A stretch of 64,000 bases of DNA from Microvirga arvi. Its GTDB lineage: Bacteria > Pseudomonadota > Alphaproteobacteria > Rhizobiales > Beijerinckiaceae. Under the pieces are notes generated by a model. The model was not told the DNA's origin and did not search any database. It worked only from the letters and a program-made list of their open reading frames with translations. The DNA lies in NCBI RefSeq assembly GCF_016892765.1, contig NZ_JAFEMD010000016.1, positions 1 to 64,000 of the forward strand. Direction: 5' to 3'. The position numbers and the translations under genes were made by a program. Below are positions 36,921-45,441 of the stretch, piece by piece (within the stretch, counting starts at the first letter, position 1; every line of letters starts with the position of its first letter).

Positions 36921-36923
36921 GTT

Positions 36924-36958
36924 TCGTCGTTCCCGCCTTCGCGGGGATGACACGAAGG
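36924..36958. repeat. Short single-hairpin repeat, ffh-rpsP gap
   Basis: CGTCGTTCCCGCCTTCGCGGGGATGACACG folds into one hairpin with CCCGC/GCGGG stem and GTC/GAC flanks. It resembles one arm of the larger GTCAT-ATGAC families. It may also attenuate read-through between ffh and rpsP. Confidence 0.55.
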
Positions 36959-36993
36959 CAAGTTTGATCACAGGACACCAAAAGGAGTATCCC

Positions 36994-37359
36994 ATGTCCC
37001 TGAAGATCCGTCTCACCCGTGGTGGTGCGAAGAAGCGTCCCTACTACCGCATCGTTGTGGCCGACTCGCGCTCCCCGCGCGATGGCCGCTTCATCGAGAA
37101 GGTCGGCACCTACGACCCGATGAAGCCGAAGGATGACGCTGGCCGCGTCGTTCTCGACAACGAAAAGATCCAGGCCTGGCTCGCCAAGGGCGCCCAGCCG
37201 ACCGACCGCGTCCTGCGCTTCCTCGATGCCGCCGGCCTCCTGAAGCGTTCGCCGCGCAACAACCCGCAGAAGGCCGTTCCGGGCAAGAAGTCCCAGGAGC
37301 GCGCCGACGCCAGGGCCGCTGCGGCTGCGGCTCCCGCCGGCGAAGGCGAGGCTGCGTAA
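36994..37359 (+). CDS. rpsP: 30S ribosomal protein bS16
   Basis: 121 residues. The N-terminal 80 are canonical bS16 ([20 protein letters not shown] ... [10 protein letters not shown]), and a 40-residue Ala/Lys/Pro-rich C-terminal extension is typical of Rhizobiales. A strong AAAGGAG precedes the ATG. It starts the rpsP-rimM-trmD ribosome cluster. Confidence 0.97.
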   Translation: MSLKIRLTRGGAKKRPYYRIVVADSRSPRDGRFIEKVGTYDPMKPKDDAGRVVLDNEKIQAWLAKGAQPTDRVLRFLDAAGLLKRSPRNNPQKAVPGKKSQERADARAAAAAAPAGEGEAA

Positions 37360-37400
37360 GGCTGACAATGAAGCGGGGGCGTTCGAACATGCGTGGCTCC

Positions 37401-37533
37401 AACCCTCTCCCCGCAGCGGGAGAGGGTGGCCCTCGCGTCAGCGGGGGTCGGGAGAGGGGACGTGCTCGATCGTCAGACGCCCCCTCTCCCGGCTCGCTCC
37501 GCTCGCCACCCTCCCCCGCACAGGGGGGAGGGA
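37401..37533. repeat. Palindromic repeat family B between rpsP and rimM
   Basis: The arms CCCTCTCCCCGCAGCGGGAGAGGG and CCCTCCCCCGCACAGGGGGGAGGG enclose an inner pair, GGTCGGGAGAGGGG and CCCCTCTCCCGGC. It is open in the rimM reading frame, and its right end (GGGGGGAGGG) serves as the probable rimM ribosome binding site. Confidence 0.82.
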
Positions 37534-37541
37534 GTGCGGCG

Positions 37542-38105
37542 GTGCCAGCCACGAACGACCTCGTCCTCGTCGGCGAGTTCGGTCGCGCCCATGGCCTCAA
37601 GGGCGAGGTGCGGCTGAAATCCCATACCGGCGATCCGCAGGCCATCGCCGATTATCGGCCGCTGATCGCCAGCAACGGCAAAACCTATTCCCTCAAGAAT
37701 GTGCGGACCGCCCCCGGCGGCGCGCCCGACCTTCTCATCGCCGTCGTCGACGGTGTCACGACGCGCGAGGCGTCCGAGACCCTCAACCGGGTACAGCTCC
37801 ATGTGGAGCGCGACAGGCTTCCGCCGCCCGATGAGGATGACGAGTTCCTGTTGGCCGACCTGATCGGCCTCACCGTTCAGAACGAAGCCGGCGACATCAT
37901 CGGCACTGTTGTGGCCGTGCCCAATTACGGCGGCGGCGATCTTCTCGAAATCGCGCCGGCGCAAAAGGGCCCGACCGCGTTTTTGCCCTTCACCAAGGCT
38001 TTCGTGCCGGTGGTCGACATCGCCGGAAAGCGCATCGTGGCCGTGCCTCCGGACGATCTGTTCGAGCCGGCCAAGCCTGCGCCCGAATCCGAGGACGAGG
38101 CGTGA
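37542..38105 (+). CDS. rimM: Ribosome maturation factor RimM
   Basis: 187 residues from a GTG at 37542: [32 protein letters not shown] is the family N-terminus (G-x-x-G-x-x-G-x-V), and the C-terminal PRC barrel includes [23 protein letters not shown]. RimM assists 30S head assembly and binds uS19. In-frame upstream Mets at 37368 and 37389 would add repeat-encoded residues with no family counterpart, so the GTG is preferred; GGGGGGAGGG precedes it. The stop codon overlaps trmD. Confidence 0.92.
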   Translation: MPATNDLVLVGEFGRAHGLKGEVRLKSHTGDPQAIADYRPLIASNGKTYSLKNVRTAPGGAPDLLIAVVDGVTTREASETLNRVQLHVERDRLPPPDEDDEFLLADLIGLTVQNEAGDIIGTVVAVPNYGGGDLLEIAPAQKGPTAFLPFTKAFVPVVDIAGKRIVAVPPDDLFEPAKPAPESEDEA

Positions 38106-38794
38106 GTTTCGACGCTACGATCCTCACCCTTTATCCCGATATGTTTCCAGGGCCGCTCGGCCTGTCACTGTCGGGCGATGCGTTGGCGCGCGGCGTGTGG
38201 TCCCTCACTGCGAGGAACATCCGCGACCACGGCCTCGGCCGCCACCGCACCGTCGACGACACCCCTGCGGGCGGCGGTCCCGGCATGGTGATCCGCTGCG
38301 ACGTGCTGGCCGCCGCCATCGATGCGAATGTTTCCGAGGACGATCCGCGTCCGAAGCTTTTGATGAGCCCGCGCGGAAAACCGCTTACGCAAACCTATGT
38401 GCGCGAACTCGCGGCCGGTCCGGGTGCCGTCATCGTCTGCGGCCGCTTCGAGGGTGTGGACGAGCGCGTGATCGAAGCGCGAGGCCTCGAAGAGGTGTCC
38501 ATCGGCGATTACGTGCTCTCCGGCGGCGAGATGGCGGCGATGATCGTGCTCGACGCCTGCGTGCGGCTGCTGCCCGGCGTCATGGGGAAGGAGGCCTCCG
38601 GCATCGAGGAAAGCTTCGAGTCGAACCGCCTCGAATACCCGCACTACACGCGCCCCCGCGAATGGGAGGGACGGCCCATCCCAGACGTGCTGCTCTCCGG
38701 CAACCATGCCCTGATCGAGCGCTGGCGGCGCGAGGAATCCGAGCGCATCACGCGGGAGCGGCGGCCTGATCTGCTCACGTCCGAGCGGGACTGA
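38102..38794 (+). CDS. trmD: tRNA (guanine-N1)-methyltransferase TrmD
   Basis: 230 residues. It has the SPOUT trefoil-knot signatures [26 protein letters not shown] and [15 protein letters not shown], and a C-terminal [14 protein letters not shown]. It methylates G37 of tRNAs with SAM, preventing frameshifting. The start is a GTG overlapping the rimM stop codon (GTGA). In related genomes rplS follows directly; here ~3.3 kb of accessory genes separate them. Confidence 0.97.
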   Translation: MSFDATILTLYPDMFPGPLGLSLSGDALARGVWSLTARNIRDHGLGRHRTVDDTPAGGGPGMVIRCDVLAAAIDANVSEDDPRPKLLMSPRGKPLTQTYVRELAAGPGAVIVCGRFEGVDERVIEARGLEEVSIGDYVLSGGEMAAMIVLDACVRLLPGVMGKEASGIEESFESNRLEYPHYTRPREWEGRPIPDVLLSGNHALIERWRREESERITRERRPDLLTSERD

Positions 38795-39683
38795 TTCTCA
38801 GGCGAGCGAATCCGAACCGCCACTTGAGATTCACGCCGGCGCTGCCGAGCAGGATCAGCACGATGCCGCCCCACTGTCCGAACGACAGATCCCGGCCATA
38901 GGCCAGGTAATCCACGAGGATGGCGACGGCCGGATAGGTGAACGAGAGCACGGCGATCACCGGCGTCGGCAGCTTCTGGAGCGCGGCGTACAGGAGGATG
39001 TACATGATGCCGGTATGCACCACGCCAAGCACCGCGAGATATCCCCATTCCAGGGGATCCATCGGCAGGCTGGAGAAGTCGGCCAAGGGCAGGAGCATCA
39101 GGGTGCCGAGGATGGCCTGAACGAGCGCGATGACATGGGGCGGGATGCCTTTGAGCTGTTTTACGATGACGGATGTCACTGCGTACAGGAAGGCTGCTCC
39201 GAGGGCCTGCAGCAGCCCGGTCACATAGCCGCTGCTCCAGGTGAGGCCACCGGCCTCGACCTGCGTGACCATCAGAAGTCCCAGGAACGCAAGGGCGATG
39301 AATCCGAGCGCGTCTCCCGTCGGCCGCTCGCCGAACAGAATCATCCCGAGCAGGATCAGGAAGAAGGGCTGGGTGTTGTAGACGGCCGTCGCGATCGAAA
39401 TCGAGGCATGCCCGTAGGACGTGAACAGCAGCACCCAGTTGAGCACGATGGCCGCGCCGCTCAAGGTTGCAAGCATCAGCGTCCGGGTCGAGAACGGCCA
39501 GGGCGCGAGCAGTCCTTTGACCCAGCAATAGGCGAGCAGGCTCAAGGCGCCGAACAGGCAGCGGAAGAACACCACGTTCCACACGCTCTGGCCGGATTCG
39601 ACGACGAAGTACCCGATGGTGCCCGAGAGCGCCATCGCAGCGATCATTTCCAGCCGTCCTGACAAATCCATCTGCAATTTCAT
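38775..39683 (-). CDS. EamA/DMT-family transporter
   Basis: 302 residues with ten predicted membrane helices in two EamA repeats; the first repeat ends [21 protein letters not shown] and the second [19 protein letters not shown]. Such proteins export amino acids or other small metabolites. It is divergent from an Lrp/AsnC regulator, the classic arrangement for an amino-acid exporter with its own sensor. Its 3' end overlaps trmD by 20 bases tail to tail. Confidence 0.9.
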   Translation of the reverse strand: MKLQMDLSGRLEMIAAMALSGTIGYFVVESGQSVWNVVFFRCLFGALSLLAYCWVKGLLAPWPFSTRTLMLATLSGAAIVLNWVLLFTSYGHASISIATAVYNTQPFFLILLGMILFGERPTGDALGFIALAFLGLLMVTQVEAGGLTWSSGYVTGLLQALGAAFLYAVTSVIVKQLKGIPPHVIALVQAILGTLMLLPLADFSSLPMDPLEWGYLAVLGVVHTGIMYILLYAALQKLPTPVIAVLSFTYPAVAILVDYLAYGRDLSFGQWGGIVLILLGSAGVNLKWRFGFARLRISPART

Positions 39684-39780
39684 GGCTGCACCTCCTATGA
39701 TGAGGGCAGAACTTTATCTTTCGCCAGAAACAGCGTACTTTCAGGATCGAAAGCGGTTTAAGCGTTTGGCCTTCGAAGCA

Positions 39781-40257
39781 ATGGCAATCACAGCGAGAAA
39801 CCTTAAAAGCAGAAATTCGGTTCTGGATGAGATCGATCAGACGCTGATCGGATTTTTGAGCGACAACGCCAGGCTTTCCCATGCGGAACTCGCCCGAAGC
39901 GTTGGCCTGTCGCCCCCGAGCGTCGCCGAAAGGTTGCGGCGGCTTGAGGAGGACGGTGTGGTCAAGGCCTATACGGTCGAACTCGATCCGAAGGCGCTCG
40001 GCTACACCCTGACGGCCATCGTGCGCATCCGGCCCCTGCCGGGGCAGCTGCATCACGTGGAGAAGCTTCTTGTCGAGAGCCCCGAGGTCATCGAGTGCGA
40101 TAAGGTGACAGGGGATGATTGCTTCGTGGCGCGCTATCTCCTGCGCTCCATCGACGAGCTCGATCCGATCCTGGAGCGGATCGCGCAGCGGGCCCAGACC
40201 AGCACCTCCATCGTCAAGGCATCCCCCATCAAGCGCCGGCTGCCGCCCATTCGCTGA
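39781..40257 (+). CDS. Lrp/AsnC-family transcriptional regulator
   Basis: 158 residues: N-terminal helix-turn-helix (LDEIDQTLIGFLSDNARLSH ... VGLSPPSVAERLRRLEEDGV) and a C-terminal RAM/ligand domain (VECDKVTGDD-like: IECDKVTGDDCFVARYLL). It likely senses an amino acid and controls the divergent EamA exporter. The start at 39781 is favoured over an in-frame ATG at 39697, because the upstream stretch contains an imperfect CTTTCG ... CGAAAG repeat that fits an operator/promoter. Confidence 0.88.
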   Translation: MAITARNLKSRNSVLDEIDQTLIGFLSDNARLSHAELARSVGLSPPSVAERLRRLEEDGVVKAYTVELDPKALGYTLTAIVRIRPLPGQLHHVEKLLVESPEVIECDKVTGDDCFVARYLLRSIDELDPILERIAQRAQTSTSIVKASPIKRRLPPIR

Positions 40258-40270
40258 ACCGGCCTCGTCG

Positions 40271-41224
40271 TCAGGAGTGGGCGTTTGCTTCGAGCCGTGC
40301 TCCGAACGTCTTCAGGTATTTCATCCCCGTATCGCACATCACCGTGACGATGGTCGCGTCCGGACCCAGGCGTTCGGCAAGCCTCAGGGCCGCAACGACA
40401 TTGGCGCCGGTCGAGGTGCCGGCGAACAGGCCCTCCTCGCGGGCGAGGCGGAACGCCATCGTCATGGCGTCTTCCGTCGAGACGCGCTCGATGCCGTTGG
40501 CGACGGACTCCTGCCAGAGCGGCACCACATAGCCTGCGCCGATGCCGTCGATCCTATGCGCGCCGGACGGTCCGCCGGACAGCACCGCGGACTCGGCCGG
40601 CTCCACGGCGACGATTTTGATCGTGTCAAGGTGGTGACGCAGACCTTCCGCAATCCCTCGTAGGGATGCCGCCGTTCCCACGCTCTGCACGAAGCCGTCG
40701 ATGCGGCCTTGGGTCTGGCTCCAGATCTCGTCCGCCATGCGGTGATAGGCGGCGAGCTGGTCGCGGTTCTTCATCTGGTCGGTCCAGAAGGAGCCTTTCG
40801 CTTCCGCGATGATGCGGGCCTGCTCGATCATGTCCTTGGTGAGCTTTTCCGTCATGCGGCCGCTGTCGCTTTTCACGATGTGAAGCGTCGCTCCAAGCAG
40901 CCGCATGTGGTCGAGTTTTTCATGGCTGAAGGCATCCGAGGTGACGATGTCGAGCGGGTAGCCTTTCACGGCGCAGACGAGCGACAGGGACACGCCCGTG
41001 CTGCCGCCGGTATATTCGACGACGGATCCGCCGGGTTTCAAGCGACCATCGGCTTCCGCAGCTTCGATCATGGCGAGCGCCATGCGGTCCTTCATGCTGC
41101 CGGTGGGATTCTCGTTCTCCAATTTCAGCAAAATGCGGGCGCCGTTTGCGGGCACGATATGGCGGAGGGGGAGGAGCGATGAGTTGCCGATCCGGTCGAG
41201 AATGGTGCGGGGCTGATCAATCAT
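40271..41224 (-). CDS. PLP-dependent cysteine synthase-family protein
   Basis: 317 residues of fold-type II PLP enzymes. The PLP lysine is in NPTGSMKDRMA, and the substrate-binding loop reads EYTGGSTGVSLS where CysK/CysM have TSGNTG. The phosphate-binding loop is SVGTAASLRG. The altered loop means O-acetylserine sulfhydrylase activity is not assured; a cystathionine-beta-synthase-like or other beta-replacement activity is possible. It is convergent with the Lrp gene (13 bases apart) and divergent from an HxlR regulator. Confidence 0.85.
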   Translation of the reverse strand: MIDQPRTILDRIGNSSLLPLRHIVPANGARILLKLENENPTGSMKDRMALAMIEAAEADGRLKPGGSVVEYTGGSTGVSLSLVCAVKGYPLDIVTSDAFSHEKLDHMRLLGATLHIVKSDSGRMTEKLTKDMIEQARIIAEAKGSFWTDQMKNRDQLAAYHRMADEIWSQTQGRIDGFVQSVGTAASLRGIAEGLRHHLDTIKIVAVEPAESAVLSGGPSGAHRIDGIGAGYVVPLWQESVANGIERVSTEDAMTMAFRLAREEGLFAGTSTGANVVAALRLAERLGPDATIVTVMCDTGMKYLKTFGARLEANAHS

Positions 41225-41327
41225 GAGTACCGTCCAAGAACTCCGGTCTCGTTAAGCCAAGGCCGCCGGCCTGTCAGGTCCGGAATCCGGACTTCTCCAC
41301 GTCTTGCGCTCATGGTAGCGCTGTCTC

Positions 41328-41999
41328 ATGGCAGATTACGGTCAGTTCTGTTCCGTGGCCCGCGCCCATGAGACCATCGGCGGGCGCTGGACCCTTCTCG
41401 TCGTGCGCGAGCTTCTCTGCGGCAGCCGGCGCTTCAACGACATCCGCCGGGGCATCCCGCGCATCTCCCGCACCATGCTCTCCGAGCGCCTGCAGGCCTT
41501 GGCCCATGTCGGGGCGGTGTCGCGCATCGAGGGCGAGCACGGCCCCGAATATGCGCTCACCGAAGCAGGCCGGGAACTCATGGGCATCGTGAGCGCGCTC
41601 GGTACCTGGGGCCAGCGATGGCTGCCACGGCAGGCGGAAGCCGAGGATCTCGATCTCGCGCCCCTCCTCGTCGACATGCAGCGGCGGGTGCGCATGCAGG
41701 CCTTTCGGAAGGACCCCATCGTCGTCCGCTTCGAGATCGAAGGTCAGCCAAAGCCGCGCTTCCTGCTGCTGAAGGAAACCGAGGTTTCGCTCTGCACGCA
41801 GAACCCCGGATTCCCCGAGCCGCTCTGCATCCGCGCCCGCCTGCCGGCGCTGGCCGCCTGGTGGCGCGGGGACGTGAGCTTTGCCGAGGCGCAGCGGATG
41901 GGTCTGACCGTGGAAGGGCCGCGGGCGCTGGCAAAGGCATTTCCGGATTGGTTCGAGCGGTACCTGTTCGCCGATGTCGGGCCGGCCGCAAAGGGTTAG
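41328..41999 (+). CDS. HxlR-family transcriptional regulator with C-terminal extension
   Basis: 223 residues. Residues 1-~100 are an HxlR winged helix (CSVARAHETIGGRWTLLVVRELLCGSRRF ... GIPRISRTMLSERLQ), followed by a ~110-residue domain (PIVVRFEIEGQPKPRFLLLK ... FPDWFERYLF) resembling the SCP2-like extension in longer HxlR proteins. It probably responds to a small ligand. It is divergent from the cysteine synthase-like gene, its likely target. Confidence 0.88.
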   Translation: MADYGQFCSVARAHETIGGRWTLLVVRELLCGSRRFNDIRRGIPRISRTMLSERLQALAHVGAVSRIEGEHGPEYALTEAGRELMGIVSALGTWGQRWLPRQAEAEDLDLAPLLVDMQRRVRMQAFRKDPIVVRFEIEGQPKPRFLLLKETEVSLCTQNPGFPEPLCIRARLPALAAWWRGDVSFAEAQRMGLTVEGPRALAKAFPDWFERYLFADVGPAAKG

Positions 42000-42082
42000 G
42001 CTCGACAACCCTCCCAAAAACCTGTATAGGCGCGGCCTCAACTTAAAACAGGACGCCGAAATCCCGCGGATCTGAGAACTCC

Positions 42083-42097
42083 CTTGGGGTTCCCAAG
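42083..42097 (+). promoter_or_regulatory. Small stem-loop in rplS leader
   Basis: CTTGGG-GTT-CCCAAG forms a 6-bp hairpin 26 bases before the rplS start codon. Autoregulatory leaders of L19 are known in other bacteria, but this hairpin is short and no defined family is recognised. Confidence 0.25.
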
Positions 42098-42122
42098 ACC
42101 TTGCAACGGCAGGAGTACAGAC

Positions 42123-42506
42123 ATGAACCTCATTCAGCAGCTCGAGCAGGAGCAGATTGCCAAGCTCGCCAAGACGATCCCCGATTTCCAGCCCGGCGAC
42201 ACCGTCATCGTCAACGTGAAGGTGAAGGAAGGCGAGCGCTCGCGTATCCAGGCCTACGAGGGCGTCTGCATCGCCCGTTCGGGTGGCGGCCTCCAGGAGA
42301 GCTTCACGGTCCGCAAGATCTCCTACGGCGAAGGCGTCGAGCGCGTGTTCCCGATCTATTCGCCGAACGTCGACTCGATCAAGGTCGTGCGCCGCGGCGC
42401 CGTCCGTCGCGCCAAGCTCTATTACCTGCGCGACCGTCGCGGCAAGTCGGCCCGTATCGCCGAGCGCACCGAGAAGAAGACCGAGACCCCGGCCGCTGCC
42501 GAGTAA
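42123..42506 (+). CDS. rplS: 50S ribosomal protein bL19
   Basis: 127 residues, canonical bL19 ([20 protein letters not shown] ... [33 protein letters not shown] ... [19 protein letters not shown]). It sits at the 30S-50S interface. AGGAG precedes the ATG. It now has its own ~120-base leader because the usual upstream trmD is displaced by accessory genes. Confidence 0.98.
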   Translation: MNLIQQLEQEQIAKLAKTIPDFQPGDTVIVNVKVKEGERSRIQAYEGVCIARSGGGLQESFTVRKISYGEGVERVFPIYSPNVDSIKVVRRGAVRRAKLYYLRDRRGKSARIAERTEKKTETPAAAE

Positions 42507-42532
42507 GGCTCTCGCTTCATCAACACAGTTTC

Positions 42533-42561
42533 AAAAGCGCGGTTCGAACCGCGCTTTTTTG
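42533..42561. terminator. Terminator after rplS
   Basis: The perfect palindrome AAAGCGCGGTTCGAACCGCG-CTTT is followed by TTT, 27 bases beyond the rplS stop codon. Confidence 0.9.
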
Positions 42562-42650
42562 TTATCGGACTGAGCTTTGCAGGTGAGGAGCGCGACAAAA
42601 ATATTATTGCGCGCTGCATCATCTCTGCTATGCGATCGTTTCAAGGCGGC

Positions 42651-42692
42651 ATGCGCCCAAGGCGTCTTCTCCTGGGGGAGGCCGCCCTTTAA
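42651..42692 (+). CDS. Candidate leucine leader peptide upstream of leuC
   Basis: A 13-codon ORF, MRPRRLLLGEAAL, with AAGG just upstream and 39 bases before leuC. It has three consecutive leucine codons (CTT CTC CTG) and a fourth before the stop. An in-frame ATG at 42630 would extend it to 20 residues. GGCGGC (42645-42650) and GCCGCC (42681-42686) can pair across it, with smaller alternative hairpins inside (CGCC-CAA-GGCG and CTCC-TGGG-GGAG). This looks like leucine-dependent translational attenuation, but no U-rich terminator follows, so it is tentative. Confidence 0.4.
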   Translation: MRPRRLLLGEAAL

Positions 42693-42731
42693 AAACGCCA
42701 AACCATCCATTTTGACCGTTGGAAGAGAACC

Positions 42732-44138
42732 ATGGCTAAAGCCCGCACCCTCTATGACAAGATCTGGGACGATCACGTCGTCGATCAGCAGGATGACGGG
42801 ACGTGCCTTCTCTACATCGACCGCCATCTCGTTCATGAAGTGACGAGCCCCCAGGCCTTCGAGGGCCTGCGCATGACCGGCCGCAAGGTGCGCCAGCCGC
42901 AGAAGACGCTTGCCGTGGTCGACCACAACGTGCCGACCTCGGACCGCTCCCATGGCATCGAGGATCCCGAGGCAGCGACCCAGGTGGCGGCTCTGGCCCA
43001 GAACGCCAAGGATTTCGGCGTCGAGTATTACAACGAGCTCGATACCCGTCAGGGCATCGTGCACGTGGTCGGGCCTGAGCAGGGCTTCACGCTGCCGGGC
43101 ATGACCATCGTGTGCGGCGACAGCCACACCTCGACCCACGGCGCCTTCGGCTCGCTCGCCCACGGCATCGGCACCTCGGAGGTCGAGCACGTGCTCGCCA
43201 CCCAGACGCTGATCCAGAAGAAGGCCAAGAACATGCGCGTGACCGTGGACGGGCAATTGCCCGCCGGCGTCACGGCCAAGGACATCATCCTCGCCATCAT
43301 CGGCGAGATCGGCACCGCCGGCGGCACCGGCCACGTGATCGAATATGCAGGAGAGGCGATCCGGTCCCTATCGATGGAAGGCCGCATGACGATCTGCAAC
43401 ATGTCGATCGAGGGTGGCGCCCGTGCCGGCATGGTGGCCCCCGACGAGAAGACCTATGCCTATCTCAAAGGGAAGCCCAAGGCGCCGAAGGGCGAGGCCT
43501 GGGAGGCTGCCGTGCGTTACTGGGATTCCCTGCGTACCGACGAGGGCGCGTTCTTCGACACCGAGATCCGCCTCGACGCCGCGAGCCTGCCCCCCATCGT
43601 CACCTGGGGCACGTCACCTGAGGACGTGGTCTCGGTCACCGGCGTAGTGCCGAACCCGGACGAGATCCAGGACGAGAACAAGCGCCGCTCCAAGTGGCGA
43701 GCCCTGGAATATATGGGCCTCACCCCCGGCACGAAGATCGCTGACATCACCCTCGACCGCGTCTTCATCGGCTCCTGCACCAATGGCCGCATCGAGGACC
43801 TGCGGGAAGTGGCCAAGGTCGTCGAGGGCAAGCGCGTGGCGGGAACCGTCAACGCCATGATCGTGCCCGGCTCCGGCATCGTGAAGATGCAGGCCGAGGC
43901 CGAAGGGCTGGACAAGATCTTCAAGGCGGCCGGCTTTGACTGGCGCGAGCCCGGCTGCTCCATGTGCCTGGCCATGAACGCGGATCGCCTCGCTCCGGGC
44001 GAGCGCTGCGCCTCCACCTCGAACCGCAACTTCGAGGGCCGCCAGGGCTTCAAGGGCCGCACCCACCTCGTCTCGCCGGCCATGGCGGCCGCGGCGGCGA
44101 TCGCAGGCCGCTTCGTGGACATCCGCACCTTCGGCTGA
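42732..44138 (+). CDS. leuC: 3-isopropylmalate dehydratase large subunit LeuC
   Basis: 468 residues with the aconitase-fold [4Fe-4S] ligands in [13 protein letters not shown] and CSMCLAMN, and [14 protein letters not shown] at the active site. With LeuD it isomerises 2- and 3-isopropylmalate in leucine biosynthesis. It is a separate transcription unit from leuD, 1.3 kb away, with a strong terminator in between. A possible leucine leader peptide lies directly upstream. Confidence 0.98.
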   Translation: MAKARTLYDKIWDDHVVDQQDDGTCLLYIDRHLVHEVTSPQAFEGLRMTGRKVRQPQKTLAVVDHNVPTSDRSHGIEDPEAATQVAALAQNAKDFGVEYYNELDTRQGIVHVVGPEQGFTLPGMTIVCGDSHTSTHGAFGSLAHGIGTSEVEHVLATQTLIQKKAKNMRVTVDGQLPAGVTAKDIILAIIGEIGTAGGTGHVIEYAGEAIRSLSMEGRMTICNMSIEGGARAGMVAPDEKTYAYLKGKPKAPKGEAWEAAVRYWDSLRTDEGAFFDTEIRLDAASLPPIVTWGTSPEDVVSVTGVVPNPDEIQDENKRRSKWRALEYMGLTPGTKIADITLDRVFIGSCTNGRIEDLREVAKVVEGKRVAGTVNAMIVPGSGIVKMQAEAEGLDKIFKAAGFDWREPGCSMCLAMNADRLAPGERCASTSNRNFEGRQGFKGRTHLVSPAMAAAAAIAGRFVDIRTFG

Positions 44139-44159
44139 TCCACACTCAAGAGACTAACA

Positions 44160-44196
44160 AAAAGGCCGTGACTCTTAGCGAGTCACGGCCTTTTTT
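44160..44196 (+). terminator. Terminator after leuC
   Basis: A 12-bp perfect stem GGCCGTGACTC / GAGTCACGGCC with a TTAGC loop, followed by TTTTTT; also preceded by an A-run, so it could work in both directions for the convergent small gene. Confidence 0.93.
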
Positions 44197-44216
44197 ACGC
44201 AGAAAGCTTTTCGAAC

Positions 44217-44510
44217 TTAGTCCACATACACCCGGCGGCCGGCAACCACCTCACGGCAGCGCTCGACGGGACGACGGACGACCACACCGCTCGGGCGGAC
44301 ACGCTCCTCCATGACCGTGCGGCACACGGTGCGGGTGCGGGCGGGACGCACCACGCGGCGCTCGATGACGCGCTCGCGATATTCAGGGCGATTTTGCTCC
44401 AGGCGGACGCCATTCGGGCCAATCCGCACATCAACGCCCTGGGCCGACGCCGCGCCGGCGCCGAGAACCGTCAGCCCGGCCACAGCCAGGATACCAAAGA
44501 TCTTACGCAT
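44217..44510 (-). CDS. Small secreted Arg/Val-rich hypothetical protein
   Basis: 97 residues with a clear signal peptide (MRKIFGILAVAGLTVLGAGA, cleaved after ASAQ). The mature part is highly basic with repeated RVIERRVVRPARTRTVCR and a second RPVERCREVVAGRRV; two Cys could form a disulfide. No function recognised. It is convergent with leuC across a shared terminator. Confidence 0.75.
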   Translation of the reverse strand: MRKIFGILAVAGLTVLGAGAASAQGVDVRIGPNGVRLEQNRPEYRERVIERRVVRPARTRTVCRTVMEERVRPSGVVVRRPVERCREVVAGRRVYVD

Positions 44511-44633
44511 TGTTGCCTCGCAAACTGTTAGCTACTCGGGGCTGTTAACGGCTCAGCCGCGGAGGCGTTCCGTTGCGAAGTGCTCACGCAAGAGCCATGG
44601 TTGAGCCGAGGTTAACGGCATGAGGAGGGATTC

Positions 44634-44891
44634 ATGAGCGATCGGGAGCGGGAAGCCCAGGAGGCGCTGGAGCGTGTCCGGCGCGATTCGGAGACCCTCG
44701 GCTCCTCGGCTCTGGCCCGCATGGGCCGGCGGGCCGGGGATCATTTTGGGGGAAAGGACGCTATTGGATCAGCCGAGAATGGCGGGACCGACCCCATCGA
44801 GCTCTGGGGGCGGCGCATCGGCCGTGCGCTGTCCCTGATCGGGGTCGTGATCCTGGCGGTTTGGCTTCTGGTTCAATTGGATATTCTCTGA
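44634..44891 (+). CDS. Small single-pass membrane protein
   Basis: 85 residues: a charged N-terminal half (SDREREAQEALERVRRDSET) and a C-terminal membrane helix (ALSLIGVVILAVWLLVQLDIL). Not recognised. The metallopeptidase gene starts four bases after its stop codon, so it is probably cotranscribed with it. Confidence 0.7.
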   Translation: MSDREREAQEALERVRRDSETLGSSALARMGRRAGDHFGGKDAIGSAENGGTDPIELWGRRIGRALSLIGVVILAVWLLVQLDIL

Positions 44892-44895
44892 CGCC

Positions 44896-45303
44896 ATGAC
44901 CAGCTGGGCCAATCTCCACGCACCCTCCCTTGCGGATCTCGAAACCCTTGCCGAGACGGCCTATGCACGCCTGCCGGACGCGTTCCGCGCCCTGTGCGAA
45001 GGCGTCGTGATCCGGGTCGAGGATTTCCCCGATGACGAGACCCTGCAGGAGATGGACTGCGAGACGCCCTTCGATCTTTTGGGCCTCTTTCGCGGCATCG
45101 GCCTCGCCCAGGGCGGCGCGATGATGCAGACGGGCCAGTTTCCCAACATGGTCTGGCTCTACCGCCGCCCCATCCTCGACTATTGGGCCGAGCACGAGGA
45201 GAGCTTGGGCCACATCGTCACCCATGTGCTGGTGCACGAAATCGGCCACCATTTCGGCCTCTCCGACGAGGACATGGAGGCGATCGAGGCGGCGGCCGGA
45301 TGA
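44896..45303 (+). CDS. Small zincin-like metallopeptidase (DUF1025/possible Zn peptidase)
   Basis: 135 residues with the zinc motif HVLVHEIGHHFGLSDEDM (HExxH plus a downstream acidic residue), preceded by ETPFDLLGLFRGIGLAQGG, which together mark the small minimal-zincin family common in alphaproteobacteria and actinobacteria. Catalysis is unproven. Its stop codon overlaps a small Leu-rich ORF (ATGA) that precedes leuD. Confidence 0.85.
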   Translation: MTSWANLHAPSLADLETLAETAYARLPDAFRALCEGVVIRVEDFPDDETLQEMDCETPFDLLGLFRGIGLAQGGAMMQTGQFPNMVWLYRRPILDYWAEHEESLGHIVTHVLVHEIGHHFGLSDEDMEAIEAAAG

Positions 45304-45392
45304 GACTCATAAAATTACGTCTCGAGCTTGGCGGACGAAATTTCTTGCCCGGCGCGACCATCGTTGCCCTAGCGATCCCCAAAGGCCTTTGA
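45300..45392 (+). CDS. Small ORF rich in branched-chain residues before leuD
   Basis: A 30-residue ORF ([20 protein letters not shown] then [10 protein letters not shown]) starting in the metallopeptidase stop codon (ATGA). Seven Leu plus Ile/Val make over a third of it. It ends 49 bases before leuD. It could be a leucine-sensing leader peptide or simply a chance ORF; no pairing structure was worked out. Confidence 0.25.
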   Translation: MRLIKLRLELGGRNFLPGATIVALAIPKGL

Positions 45393-45441
45393 TATGAGGC
45401 CTCTCACAGCGGCCCGGCAGCCGCCCGAAGGATTGAAGAAA

